A DNA stretch of 64,000 bases from Apostichopus japonicus (lineage: Eukaryota > Echinodermata > Holothuroidea > Aspidochirotida > Stichopodidae), in the NCBI RefSeq assembly GCF_037975245.1, contig NC_092562.1, positions 964,501-1,028,500 on the forward strand. The letters are read 5' to 3'. A program made the position numbers and the translations under genes. Below the pieces are notes generated by a model. It was not told the origin of the DNA. It saw only the letters and a program-made list of their open reading frames with translations, and searched no databases. The number at the start of each line of letters is the position of its first letter. Position 1 is the stretch's first letter. Below, in pieces: positions 12,612 through 25,500 of this stretch.

Positions 12612-15600
12612 GGAGACCTCAGCATTTCAAATACTGTACCAAACAATATAAGTACAATACTGAGCTCTCCAGAAACAAGAAAACCTATGCGCAAAAGTAT
12701 TTTTTGAATGTACTCGCCTGTTCTCCAAAAGAACAAATCCGATTTTTTTATTTTTTATATCACTCTGCTGTCCATACTCGTGATTCAAAAGTCCAGTTCC
12801 TTCTGCCCTCCAGTAGCAATGCCAGTTCCCAGTGGTAGCGTTGCAAGCCTGGGAATCGTTACCAAGGTAACTAGAGACCCAAGCCAGGTTACGAGTAGAA
12901 ACAAGAAAACCTATGCGCACAAGTTTTATATGAATGTACTCCTCTGTTCTCCAAAAGAACGAATCTGTTTTGTTCAATTGTCTCACTCTGGTGTCCAAAC
13001 TACTGATATATACGGAGACCTGAGCCTTTCAATTACTGTACTGGACAAAAAACTTACAATACTGAAGTCTCTGGAAACCTCAGCATTTCAAATATATACT
13101 GTACCAAACAACATAAGTACAATACTGAGCTCTCCAGAAACAAGAAAACCTATGCGCACAAGTATTTTTTGAATGTACTCGCCTGTTCTCCAAAAGAACA
13201 AATCCGATTTTTTTTATTTTATATCACTCTGCTGTCCATACTCGTGATTCAAAAGTCCAGTTCCTTCTGCACTCCAGTAGCAATGCCAGATCCCAGTGGT
13301 AGCGTTGCTAGCCTGGGAATCGTTACCAAGGTAACTAGAGACCCAAGCCAGGTTACGAGTAGAAACAAGAATACCTATGCGCACAAGTTTTATATGAATG
13401 TACTCCTCTGTTCTCCAAAAGAACGAATCCGTTTTTTTCAAATGTCTCTCTGGTGTCCAAACTACTGATATATACGGAGACCTGAGCCTTTCAATTACTG
13501 TACTGGACAAAAAAAAATTACAATACTGAAGTCTCTGGAGACCTCAGCATTTCAAATACTGTACCAAACAACATAAGTACAATACTGAGCTCTCCAGAAA
13601 CAAGAAAACCTATGCGCAAAAGTATTTTTTGAATGTACTCGCCTGTTCTCCAAAAGAACAAATCCGATTTTTTTTTTTTATATCACTCTGCTGTCCATAC
13701 TCGTGATTCAAAAGTCCAGTTCCTTCTGCCCTCCAGTAGCAATGCCAGTTAACAGTGGTAGCGTTGCTAGCCTGGGAATCGTTACCAAGGTAACTAGAGA
13801 CCCAAGCCAGGTTACGAGTAGAAACAAGAATACCTATGCGCACAAGTTTTATATGAATGTACTCCTCTGTTCTCCAAAGGAACGAATCCGTTTTGTTTAA
13901 TTGTCTCACTCTGGTGTCCAAACTACTGATATATAAGGAGACCTGAGCCTTTCAATTACTGTACTGGACAAAAAATTTACAATACTGAAGTCTCTGGAGA
14001 CCTCAGCATTTCAAATACTGTACCAAACAATATAAGTACAATACTGAGCTCTCCAGAAACAAGAAAACCTATGCGCACAAGTATTTTTTGAATGTACTCG
14101 CCTGTTCTCCAAAAGAACAAATCCGATTTTTTTTATTTTATATCACTCTGCTGTCCATACTCGTGATTCAAAAGTCCAGTTCCTTCTGCCCTCCAGTAGC
14201 AATGCCAGTTCCCAGTGGTAGCGTTGCTAGCCTGGGAATCGTTACCAAGGTAACTAGAGACCCAAGCCAGGTTACGAGTAGAAACAAGAATACCTATGCG
14301 CACAAGTTTTATATGAATGTACTCCTCTGTTCTCCAAAAGAACGAATCCGTTTTGTTCAAATGTCTCTCTGGTGTCCAAACTACTGATATATACGGAGAC
14401 CTGAGCCTTTCAATTACTGTACTGGACAAAAAAAAATTACAATACTGAAGTCTCTGGAGACCTCAGCATTTCAAATACTGTACCAAACAATATAAGTACA
14501 ATACTGAGCTCTCCAGAAACAAGAAAACCTATGCGCAAAAGTATTTTTTGAATGTACTCGCCTGTTCTCCAAAAGAACAAATCCGATTTTTTTTTTTTTA
14601 TATCACTCTGCTGTCCATACTCGTGATTCAAAAGTCCAGTTCCTTCTGCCCTCCAGTAGCAATGCCAGTTCCCAGTGGTAGCGTTGCTAGCCTGGGAATC
14701 GTTACCAAGGTAACTAGAGACCCAAGCCAGGTTACGAGTAGAAACAAGAATACCTATGCGCACAAGTTTTATATGAATGTACTCCTCTGTTCTCCAAAAG
14801 AACGAATCCGTTTTGTTCAAATGTCTCACTCTGGTGTCCAAACTACTGATATATACGGAGACCTGAGCCTTTCAATTACTGTACTGGACAAAAAAAAATT
14901 ACAATACTGAAGTCTCTGGAGACCTCAGCATTTCAAATACTGTACCAAACAATATAAGTACAATACTGAGCTCTCCAGAAACAAGAAAACCTATGCGCAC
15001 AAGTATTTTTTGAATGTACTCGCCTGTTCTCCAAAAGAACAAATCCGATTTTTTTTTTTTATATCACTCTGCTGTCCATACTCGTGATTCAAAAGTCCAG
15101 TTCCTTCTGCACTCCAGTAGCAATGCCAGATCCCAGTGGTAGCGTTGCTAGCCTGGGAATCGTTACCAAGGTAACTAGACACCCAAGCCAGGTTACGAGT
15201 AGAAACAAGAATACCTATGCGCACAAGTTTTTATATGAATGTACTCCTCTGTTCTCCAAAGGAACGAATCCGTTTTGTTTAATTGTCTCACTCTGGTGTC
15301 CAAACTACTGATATATACGGAGACCTGAGCCTTTCAATTACTGTACTGGACAAAAAATTTACAATACTGAAGACTCTGGAGACCTCAGCATTTCAAATAC
15401 TGTACCAAACAATATAAGTACAATACTGAGCTCTCCAGAAACAAGAAAACCTATGCGCAAAAGTATTTTTTGAATGTACTCGCCTGTTCTCCAAAAGAAC
15501 AAATCCGATTTTTTTATTTTTTATATCACTCTGCTGTCCATACTCGTGATTCAAAAGTCCAGTTCCTTCTGCCCTCCAGTAGCAATGCCAGTTCCCAGTG

Positions 15601-15838
15601 GTAGCGTTGCTAGCCTGGGAATCGTTACCAAGGTAACTAGAGACCCAAGCCAGGTTACGAGTAGAAACAAGAAAACCTATGCGCACAAGTTTTATATGAA
15701 TGTACTCCTCTGTTCTCCAAAGGAACGAATCCGTTTTGTTTAATTGTCTCACTCTGGTGTCCAAACTACTGATATATACGGAGACCTGAGCCTTTCAATT
15801 ACTGTACTGGACAAAAAATTTACAATACTGAAGACTCT
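12612..15838. repeat. Satellite heptamer 3 (units 25-31, 3227 bp)
   Basis: It begins with an A-type monomer carrying TTGCAAGCCTGGG (about 12842). B carries CGTTTTTTTCAAATG (about 13431) and C carries GCCAGTTAACAGTGG (about 13745). Its F and G monomers (14991-15838) share the extra-T and T7-A-T6 markers of heptamer 1 at an offset of 6450 bp, which is 14 monomers. Confidence 0.85.
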
Positions 15839-17010
15839 GGAGACCTCAGCATTTCAAATATATACTGTACCAAACAACATAAGTACAATACTGAGCTCTC
15901 CAGAAACAAGAAAACCTATGCGCACAAGTATTTTTTGAATGTACTCGCCTGTTCTCCAAAAGAACAAATCCGATTTTTTTTATTTTATATCACTCTGCTG
16001 TCCATACTCGTGATTCAAAAGTCCAGTTCCTTCTGCACTCCAGTAGCAATGCCAGATCCCAGTGGTAGCGTTGCTAGCCTGGGAATCGTTACCAAGGTAA
16101 CTAGAGACCCAAGCCAGGTTACGAGTAGAAACAAGAATACCTATGCGCACAAGTTTTATATGAATGTACTCCTCTGTTCTCCAAAAGAACGAATCCGTTT
16201 TGTTCAAATGTCTCTCTGGTGTCCAAACTACTGATATATACGGAGACCTGAGCCTTTCAATTACTGTACTGGACAAAAAAAAATTACAATACTGAAGTCT
16301 CTGGAGACCTCAGCATTTCAAATACTGTACCAAACAACATAAGTACAATACTGAGCTCTCCAGAAACAAGAAAACCTATGCGCAAAAGTATTTTTTGAAT
16401 GTACTCGCCTGTTCTCCAAAAGAACAAATCCGATTTTTTTTTTTTATATCACTCTGCTGTCCATACTCGTGATTCAAAAGTCCAGTTCCTTCTGCCCTCC
16501 AGTAGCAATGCCAGTTCCCAGTGGTAGCGTTGCTAGCCTGGGAATCGTTACCAAGGTAACTAGAGACCCAAGCCAGGTTACGAGTAGAAACAAGAATACC
16601 TATGCGCACAAGTTTTATATGAATGTACTCCTCTGTTCTCCAAAGGAACGAATCCGTTTTGTTTAATTGTCTCACTCTGGTGTCCAAACTACTGATATAT
16701 AAGGAGACCTGAGCCTTTCAATTACTGTACTGGACAAAAAATTTACAATACTGAAGTCTCTGGAGACCTCAGCATTTCAAATACTGTACCAAACAATATA
16801 AGTACAATACTGAGCTCTCCAGAAACAAGAAAACCTATGCGCACAAGTATTTTTTGAATGTACTCCCCTGTTCTCCAAAAGAACAAATCCGATTTTTTTT
16901 ATTTTATATCACTCTGCTGTCCATACTCGTGATTCAAAAGTCCAGTTCCTTCTGCCCTCCAGTAGCAATGCCAGTTCCCAGTGGTAGCGTTGCTAGCCTG
17001 GGAATCGTTA

Positions 17011-17020
17011 CCAAGGTTAC
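17011..17020. repeat. 21-bp deletion between AGGT microrepeats in Z (unit 34)
   Basis: Other monomers read CCAAGGTAACTAG...AAGCCAGGTTACGAG. Here CCAAGGTTACGAG joins directly. The two AGGT copies are 21 bp apart and one copy remains at 17014-17017, the signature of slippage or microhomology-mediated deletion. It also removes the GGTAAC arm of the Z hairpin. Confidence 0.9.
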
Positions 17021-17469
17021 GAGTAGAAACAAGAATACCTATGCGCACAAGTTTTATATGAATGTACTCCTCTGTTCTCCAAAAGAACGAATCCGTTTTG
17101 TTCAAATGTCTCTCTGGTGTCCAAACTACTGATATATACGGAGACCTGAGCCTTTCAATTACTGTACTGGACAAAAAAAAATTACAATACTGAAGTCTCT
17201 GGAGACCTCAGCATTTCAAATACTGTACCAAACAATATAAGTACAATACTGAGCTCTCCAGAAACAAGAAAACCTATGCGCACAAGTATTTTTTGAATGT
17301 ACTCGCCTGTTCTCCAAAAGAACAAATCCGATTTTTTTTATTTTATATCACTCTGCTGTCCATACTCGTGATTCAAAAGTCCAGTTCCTTCTGCCCTCCA
17401 GTAGCAATGCCAGTTCCCAGTGGTAGCGTTGCTAGCCTGGGAATCGTTACCAAGGTAACTAGACACCCA

Positions 17470-17478
17470 GACTAGACA
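17470..17478. repeat. 9-bp insertion GACTAGACA in Z (unit 35)
   Basis: The consensus ACTAGACACCCAAGCC is interrupted after CACCCA by GACTAGACA, which repeats the ACTAGACA lying just upstream. This looks like a local templated duplication. It is private to this monomer. Confidence 0.85.
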
Positions 17479-18586
17479 AGCCAGGTTACGAGTAGAAACA
17501 AGAATACCTATGCGCACAAGTTTTATATGAATGTACTCCTCTGTTCTCCAAAAGAACGAATCCGTTTTGTTCAAATGTCTCACTCTGGTGTCCAAACTAC
17601 TGATATATACGGAGACCTGAGCCTTTCAATTACTGTACTGGACAAAAAAAAATTACAATACTGAAGTCTCTGGAGACCTCAGAATTTCAAATACTGTACC
17701 AAACAATATAAGTACAATACTGAGCTCTCCAGAAACAAGAAAACCTATGCGCAAAAGTATTTTTTGAATGTACTCGCCTGTTCTCCAAAAGAACAAATCC
17801 GATTTTTTTTTTTTATATCACTCTGCTGTCCATACTCGTGATTCAAAAGTCCAGTTCCTTCTGCCCTCCAGTAGCAATGCCAGTTCCCAGTGGTAGCGTT
17901 GCTAGCCTGGGAATCGTTACCAAGGTAACTAGAGACCCAAGCCAGGTTACGAGTAGAAACAAGAATACCTATGCGCACAAGTTTTATATGAATGTACTCC
18001 TCTGTTCTCCAAAAGAACGAATCCGTTTTGTTCAAATGTCTCTCTGGTGTCCAAACTACTGATATATACGGAGACCTGAGCCTTTCAATTACTGTACTGG
18101 ACAAAAAAAAATTACAATACTGAAGTCTCTGGAAACCTCAGCATTTCAACTACTGTACCGAACAACATAAGTACAATACTGAGCTCTCCAGAAACAAGAA
18201 AACCTATGCGCACAAGTATTTTTTGAATGGACTCGCCTGTTCTCCAAAAGAACAAATCCGATTTTTTTTTATATCACTCTGCTGTCCATACTCGTGATTC
18301 AAAAGTCCAGTTCCTTCTGCACTCCAGTAGCAATGCCAGATCCCAGTGGTAGCGTTGCTAGCCTGGGAATCGTTACCAAGGTAACTAGACACCCAAGCCA
18401 GGTTACGAGTAGAAACAAGAAAACCTATGCGCACAAGTTTTATATGAATGTACTCCTCTGTTCTCCAAAGGAACGAATCCGTTTTGTTTAATTGTCTCAC
18501 TCTGGTGTCCAAACTACTGATATATACGGAGACCTGAGCCTTTCAATTACTGTACTGGACAAAAAATTTACAATACTGAAGACTCT

Positions 18587-21500
18587 GGAGACCTCAGCAT
18601 TTCAAATACTGTACCAAACAATATAAGTACAATACTGAGCTCTCCAGAAACAAGAAAACCTATGCGCAAAAGTATTTTTTGAATGTACTCGCCTGTTCTC
18701 CAAAAGAACAAATCCGATTTTTTTTTTTTTTATATCACTCTGCTGTCCATACTCGTGATTCAAAAGTCCAGTTCCTTCTGCCCTCCAGTAGCAATGCCAG
18801 TTCCCAGTGGTAGCGTTGCAAGCCTGGGAATCGTTACCAAGGTAACTAGAGACCCAAGCCAGGTTACGAGTAGAAACAAGAAAACCTATGCGCACAAGTT
18901 TTATATGAATGTACTCCTCTGTTCTCCAAAAGAACGAATCTGTTTTGTTCAATTGTCTCACTCTGGTGTCCAAACTACTGATATATACGGAGACCTGAGC
19001 CTTTCAATTACTGTACTGGACAAAAAACTTACAATACTGAAGTCTCTGGAAACCTCAGCATTTCAAATATATACTGTACCAAACAACATAAGTACAATAC
19101 TGAGCTCTCCAGAAACAAGAAAACCTATGCGCACAAGTATTTTTTGAATGTACTCGCCTGTTCTCCAAAAGAACAAATCCGATTTTTTTAATTTTATATC
19201 ACTCTGCTGTCCATACTCGTGATTCAAAAGTCCAGTTCCTTCTGCACTCCAGTAGCAATGCCAGATCCCAGTGGTAGCGTTGCTAGCCTGGGAATCGTTA
19301 CCAAGGTAACTAGAGACCCAAGCCAGGTTACGAGTAGAAACAAGAATACCTATGCGCACAAGTTTTATATGAATGTACTCCTCTGTTCTCCAAAAGAACG
19401 AATCCGTTTTTTTCAAATGTCTCTCTGGTGTCCAAACTACTGATATATACGGAGACCTGAGCCTTTCAATTACTGTACTGGACAAAAAAAAATTACAATA
19501 CTGAAGTCTCTGGAGACCTCAGCATTTCAAATACTGTACCAAACAACATAAGTACAATACTGAGCTCTCCAGAAACAAGAAAACCTATGCGCAAAAGTAT
19601 TTTTTGAATGTACTCGCCTGTTCTCCAAAAGAACAAATCCGATTTTTTTTTTTTATATCACTCTGCTGTCCATACTCGTGATTCAAAAGTCCAGTTCCTT
19701 CTGCCCTCCAGTAGCAATGCCAGTTAACAGTGGTAGCGTTGCTAGCCTGGGAATCGTTACCAAGGTAACTAGAGACCCAAGCCAGGTTACGAGTAGAAAC
19801 AAGAATACCTATGCGCACAAGTTTTATATGAATGTACTCCTCTGTTCTCCAAAGGAACGAATCCGTTTTGTTTAATTGTCTCACTCTGGTGTCCAAACTA
19901 CTGATATATAAGGAGACCTGAGCCTTTCAATTACTGTACTGGACAAAAAATTTACAATACTGAAGTCTCTGGAGACCTCAGCATTTCAAATACTGTACCA
20001 AACAATATAAGTACAATACTGAGCTCTCCAGAAACAAGAAAACCTATGCGCACAAGTATTTTTTGAATGTACTCGCCTGTTCTCCAAAAGAACAAATCCG
20101 ATTTTTTTTATTTTATATCACTCTGCTGTCCATACTCGTGATTCAAAAGTCCAGTTCCTTCTGCCCTCCAGTAGCAATGCCAGTTCCCAGTGGTAGCGTT
20201 GCTAGCCTGGGAATCGTTACCAAGGTAACTAGACACCCAAGCCAGGTTACGAGTAGAAACAAGAATACCTATGCGCACAAGTTTTATATGAATGTACTCC
20301 TCTGTTCTCCAAAAGAACGAATCCGTTTTGTTCAAATGTCTCTCTGGTGTCCAAACTACTGATATATACGGAGACCTGAGCCTTTCAATTACTGTACTGG
20401 ACAAAAAAAAATTACAATACTGAAGTCTCTGGAGACCTCAGCATTTCAAATACTGTACCAAACAATATAAGTACAATACTGAGCTCTCCAGAAACAAGAA
20501 AACCTATGCGCAAAAGTATTTTTTGAATGTACTCGCCTGTTCTCCAAAAGAACAAATCCGATTTTTTTTTTTTTTATATCACTCTGCTGTCCATACTCGT
20601 GATTCAAAAGTCCAGTTCCTTCTGCCCTCCAGTAGCAATGCCAGTTCCCAGTGGTAGCGTTGCTAGCCTGGGAATCGTTACCAAGGTAACTAGAGACCCA
20701 AGCCAGGTTACGAGTAGAAACAAGAATACCTATGCGCACAAGTTTTATATGAATGTACTCCTCTGTTCTCCAAAAGAACGAATCCGTTTTGTTCAAATGT
20801 CTCACTCTGGTGTCCAAACTACTGATATATACGGAGACCTGAGCCTTTCAATTACTGTACTGGACAAAAAAAAATTACAATACTGAAGTCTCTGGAGACC
20901 TCAGCATTTCAAATACTGTACCAAACAATATAAGTACAATACTGAGCTCTCCAGAAACAAGAAAACCTATGCGCACAAGTATTTTTTGAATGTACTCGCC
21001 TGTTCTCCAAAAGAACAAATCCGATTTTTTTTTTTTATATCACTCTGCTGTCCATACTCGTGATTCAAAAGTCCAGTTCCTTCTGCACTCCAGTAGCAAT
21101 GCCAGATCCCAGTGGTAGCGTTGCTAGCCTGGGAATCGTTACCAAGGTAACTAGACACCCAAGCCAGGTTACGAGTAGAAACAAGAATACCTATGCGCAC
21201 AAGTTTTATATGAATGTACTCCTCTGTTCTCCAAAGGAACGAATCCGTTTTGTTTAATTGTCTCACTCTGGTGTCCAAACTACTGATATATACGGAGACC
21301 TGAGCCTTTCAATTACTGTACTGGACAAAAAATTTACAATACTGAAGACTCTGGAGACCTCAGCATTTCAAATACTGTACCAAACAATATAAGTACAATA
21401 CTGAGCTCTCCAGAAACAAGAAAACCTATGCGCAAAAGTATTTTTTGAATGTACTCGCCTGTTCTCCAAAAGAACAAATCCGATTTTTTTTTTTTTTATA

Positions 21501-21813
21501 TCACTCTGCTGTCCATACTCGTGATTCAAAAGTCCAGTTCCTTCTGCCCTCCAGTAGCAATGCCAGTTCCCAGTGGTAGCGTTGCTAGCCTGGGAATCGT
21601 TACCAAGGTAACTAGAGACCCAAGCCAGGTTACGAGTAGAAACAAGAAAACCTATGCGCACAAGTTTTATATGAATGTACTCCTCTGTTCTCCAAAGGAA
21701 CGAATCCGTTTTGTTTAATTGTCTCACTCTGGTGTCCAAACTACTGATATATACGGAGACCTGAGCCTTTCAATTACTGTACTGGACAAAAAATTTACAA
21801 TACTGAAGACTCT
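18587..21813. repeat. Satellite heptamer 5 (units 38-44, 3227 bp)
   Basis: Units 38-40 carry the same three rare variants as units 25-27: TTGCAAGCC at about 18817, CGTTTTTTTCAAATG at about 19406 and GCCAGTTAACAGTGG at about 19720. The offset is 5975 bp, which is 13 monomers. Units 42-44 (20431-21813) form the E-F-G trimer that is duplicated immediately downstream. Confidence 0.85.
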
Positions 21814-23197
21814 GGAGACCTCAGCATTTCAAATACTGTACCAAACAATATAAGTACAATACTGAGCTCTCCAGAAACAAGAAAACCTATGCGCAAAAGT
21901 ATTTTTTGAATGTACTCGCCTGTTCTCCAAAAGAACAAATCCGATTTTTTTTTTTTTTTATATCACTCTGCTGTCCATACTCGTGATTCAAAAGTCCAGT
22001 TCCTTCTGCCCTCCAGTAGCAATGCCAGTTCCCAGTGGTAGCGTTGCTAGCCTGGGAATCGTTACCAAGGTAACTAGACACCCAAGCCAGGTTACGAGTA
22101 GAAACAAGAATACCTATGCGCACAAGTTTTATATGAATGTACTCCTCTGTTCTCCAAAAGAACGAATCCGTTTTGTTCAAATGTCTCACTCTGGTGTCCA
22201 AACTACTGATATATACGGAGACCTGAGCCTTTCAATTACTGTACTGGACAAAAAAAAATTACAATACTGAAGTCTCTGGAGACCTCAGCATTTCAAATAC
22301 TGTACCAAACAATATAAGTACAATACTGAGCTCTCCAGAAACAAGAAAACCTATGCGCACAAGTATTTTTTGAATGTACTCGCCTGTTCTCCAAAAGAAC
22401 AAATCCGATTTTTTTTTTTTATATCACTCTGCTGTCCATACTCGTGATTCAAAAGTCCAGTTCCTTCTGCACTCCAGTAGCAATGCCAGATCCCAGTGGT
22501 AGCGTTGCTAGCCTGGGAATCGTTACCAAGGTAACTAGACACCCAAGCCAGGTTACGAGTAGAAACAAGAATACCTATGCGCACAAGTTTTATATGAATG
22601 TACTCCTCTGTTCTCCAAAGGAACGAATCCGTTTTGTTTAATTGTCTCACTCTGGTGTCCAAACTACTGATATATACGGAGACCTGAGCCTTTCAATTAC
22701 TGTACTGGACAAAAAATTTACAATACTGAAGACTCTGGAGACCTCAGCATTTCAAATACTGTACCAAACAATATAAGTACAATACTGAGCTCTCCAGAAA
22801 CAAGAAAACCTATGCGCAAAAGTATTTTTTGAATGTACTCGCCTGTTCTCCAAAAGAACAAATCCGATTTTTTTTTTTTTTATATCACTCTGCTGTCCAT
22901 ACTCGTGATTCAAAAGTCCAGTTCCTTCTGCCCTCCAGTAGCAATGCCAGTTCCCAGTGGTAGCGTTGCTAGCCTGGGAATCGTTACCAAGGTAACTAGA
23001 GACCCAAGCCAGGTTACGAGTAGAAACAAGAAAACCTATGCGCACAAGTTTTATATGAATGTACTCCTCTGTTCTCCAAAGGAACGAATCCGTTTTGTTT
23101 AATTGTCTCACTCTGGTGTCCAAACTACTGATATATACGGAGACCTGAGCCTTTCAATTACTGTACTGGACAAAAAATTTACAATACTGAAGACTCT
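21814..23197. repeat. Extra E-F-G trimer (units 45-47, 1384 bp)
   Basis: These three monomers repeat the order and markers of units 42-44 at an offset of about 1384 bp, turning the preceding heptamer into a decamer. Markers are the SHSG-type E monomer with long A-run, the CACTCC/AGATCCC F monomer and the CCCTCC/AAGACTCTGG G monomer. Confidence 0.8.
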
Positions 23198-25500
23198 GGA
23201 GACCTCAGCATTTCAAATACTGTACCAAACAATATAAGTACAATACTGAGCTCTCCAGAAACAAGAAAACCTATGCGCAAAAGTATTTTTTGAATGTACT
23301 CGCCTGTTCTCCAAAAGAACAAATCCGATTTTTTTTTTTTTTATATCACTCTGCTGTCCATACTCGTGATTCAAAAGTCCAGTTCCTTCTGCACTCCAGT
23401 AGCAATGCCAGTTCCCAGTGGTAGCGTTGCTAGCCTGGGAATCGTTACCAAGGTAACTAGAGACCCAAGCCAGGTTACGAGTAGAAACAAGAAAACCTAT
23501 GCGCACAAGTTTTATATGAATGTACTCCTCTGTTCTCCAAAAGAACGAATCTGTTTTGTTCAATTGTCTCACTCTGGTGTCCAAACTAGTGATATATACG
23601 GAGACCTGAGCCTTTCAATTACTGTACTGGACAAAAAACTTACAATACTGAAGTCTCTGGAAACCTCAGCATTTCAAATATATACTGTACCAAACAACAT
23701 AAGTACAATACTGAGCTCTCCAGAAACAAGAAAACCTATGCGCACAAGTATTTTTTGAATGTACTCGCCTGTTCTCCAAAAGAACAAATCCGATTTTTTT
23801 TATTTTATATCACTCTGCTGTCCATACTCGTGATTCAAAAGTCCAGTTCCTTCTACACTCCAGTAGCAATGCCAGATCCCAGTGGTAGCGTTGCTAGCCT
23901 GGGAATCGTTACCAAGGTAACTAGAGACCCAAGCCAGGTTACGAGTAGAAACAAGAATACCTATGCGCACAAGTTTTATATGAATGTACTCCTCTGTTCT
24001 CCAAAAGAACGAATCCGTTTTGTTCAAATGTCTCTCTGGTGTCCAAACTACTGATATATACGGAGACCTGAGCCTTTCAATTACTGTACTGGACAAAAAA
24101 AAATTACAATACTGAAGTCTCTGGAGACCTCAGCATTTCAAATACTGTACCAAACAATATAAGTACAATACTGAGCTCTCCAGAAACAAGAAAACCTATG
24201 CGCAAAAGTATTTTTTGAATGTACTCGCCTGTTCTCCAAAAGAACAAATCCGATTTTTTTTTTTTATATCACTCTGCTGTCCATACTCGTGATTCAAAAG
24301 TCCAGTTCCTTCTGCCCTCCAGTAGCAATGCCAGTTCCCAGTGGTAGCGTTGCTAGCCTGGGAATCGTTACCAAGGTAACTAGAGACCCAAGCCAGGTTA
24401 CGAGTAGAAACAAGAATACCTATGCGCACAAGTTTTATATGAATGTACTCCTCTGTTCTCCAAAGGAACGAATCCGTTTTGTTCAAATGTCTCACTCTGG
24501 TGTCCAAACTACTGATATATAAGGAGACCTGAGCCTTTCAATTACTGTACTGGACAAAAAATTTACAATACTGAAGTCTCTGGAGACCTCAGCATTTCAA
24601 ATACTGTACCAAACAATATAAGTACAATACTGAGCTCTCCAGAAACAAGAAAACCTATGCGCAAAAGTATTTTTTGAATGTACTCGCCTGTTCTCCAAAA
24701 GAACAAATCCGATTTTTTTTTTTTATATCACTCTGCTGTCCATACTCGTGATTCAAAAGTCCAGTTCCTTCTGCACTCCAGTAGCAATGCCAGATCCCAG
24801 TGGTAGCGTTGCTAGCCTGGGAATCGTTACCAAGGTAACTAGACACCCAAGCCAGGTTACGAGTAGAAACAAGAATACCTATGTGCACAAGTTTTATATG
24901 AATGTACTCCTCTGTTCTCCAAAGGAACGAATCCGTTTTGTTTAATTGTCTCACTCTGGTGTCCAAACTACTGATATATACGGAGACCTGAGCCTTTCAA
25001 TTACTGTACTGGACAAAAAATTTACAATACTGAAGACTCTGGAGACCTCAGCATTTCAAATACTGTACCAAACAATATAAGTACAATACTGAGCTCTCCA
25101 GAAACAAGAAAACCTATGCGCAAAAGTATTTTTTGAATGTACTCGCCTGTTCTCCAAAAGAACAAATCCGATTTTTTTTTTTTTATATCACTCTGCTGTC
25201 CATACTCGTGATTCAAAAGTCCAGTTCCTTCTGCCCTCCAGTAGCAATGCCAGTTCCCAGTGGTAGCGTTGCTAGCCTGGGAATCGTTACCAAGGTAACT
25301 AGAGACCCAAGCCAGGTTACGAGTAGAAACAAGAAAACCTATGCGCACAAGTTTTATATGAATGTACTCCTCTGTTCTCCAAAGGAACGAATCCGTTTTG
25401 TTTAATTGTCTCACTCTGGTGTCCAAACTACTGATATATACGGAGACCTGAGCCTTTCAATTACTGTACTGGACAAAAAATTTACAATACTGAAGACTCT
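23198..25500. repeat. Satellite pentamer (units 48-52, 2303 bp)
   Basis: Order is A, B, a C/E hybrid, F, G. The hybrid (about 24196-24580) combines the E-type GTTCAAATGTCTCAC with the C-type ATATAAGG, so two monomers were lost through a crossover inside a monomer. The B monomer shows CTTCTACACTCC, a variant shared by the following B copies at about 26155, 30755 and 32600. Confidence 0.8.

Larger units (their letters stand above)
15839..18586. repeat. Satellite hexamer (units 32-37): heptamer lacking its A monomer
   Basis: A G-type ending (AAGACTCTGG at 15831-15840) runs straight into a B-type X1 (AAATATATACTG, AACAACATAAG), so exactly one A monomer is missing. Unit 34 has a 21-bp deletion in Z and unit 35 a 9-bp insertion in Z. 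Units 36-37 match units 23-24 of heptamer 2. Confidence 0.85.
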
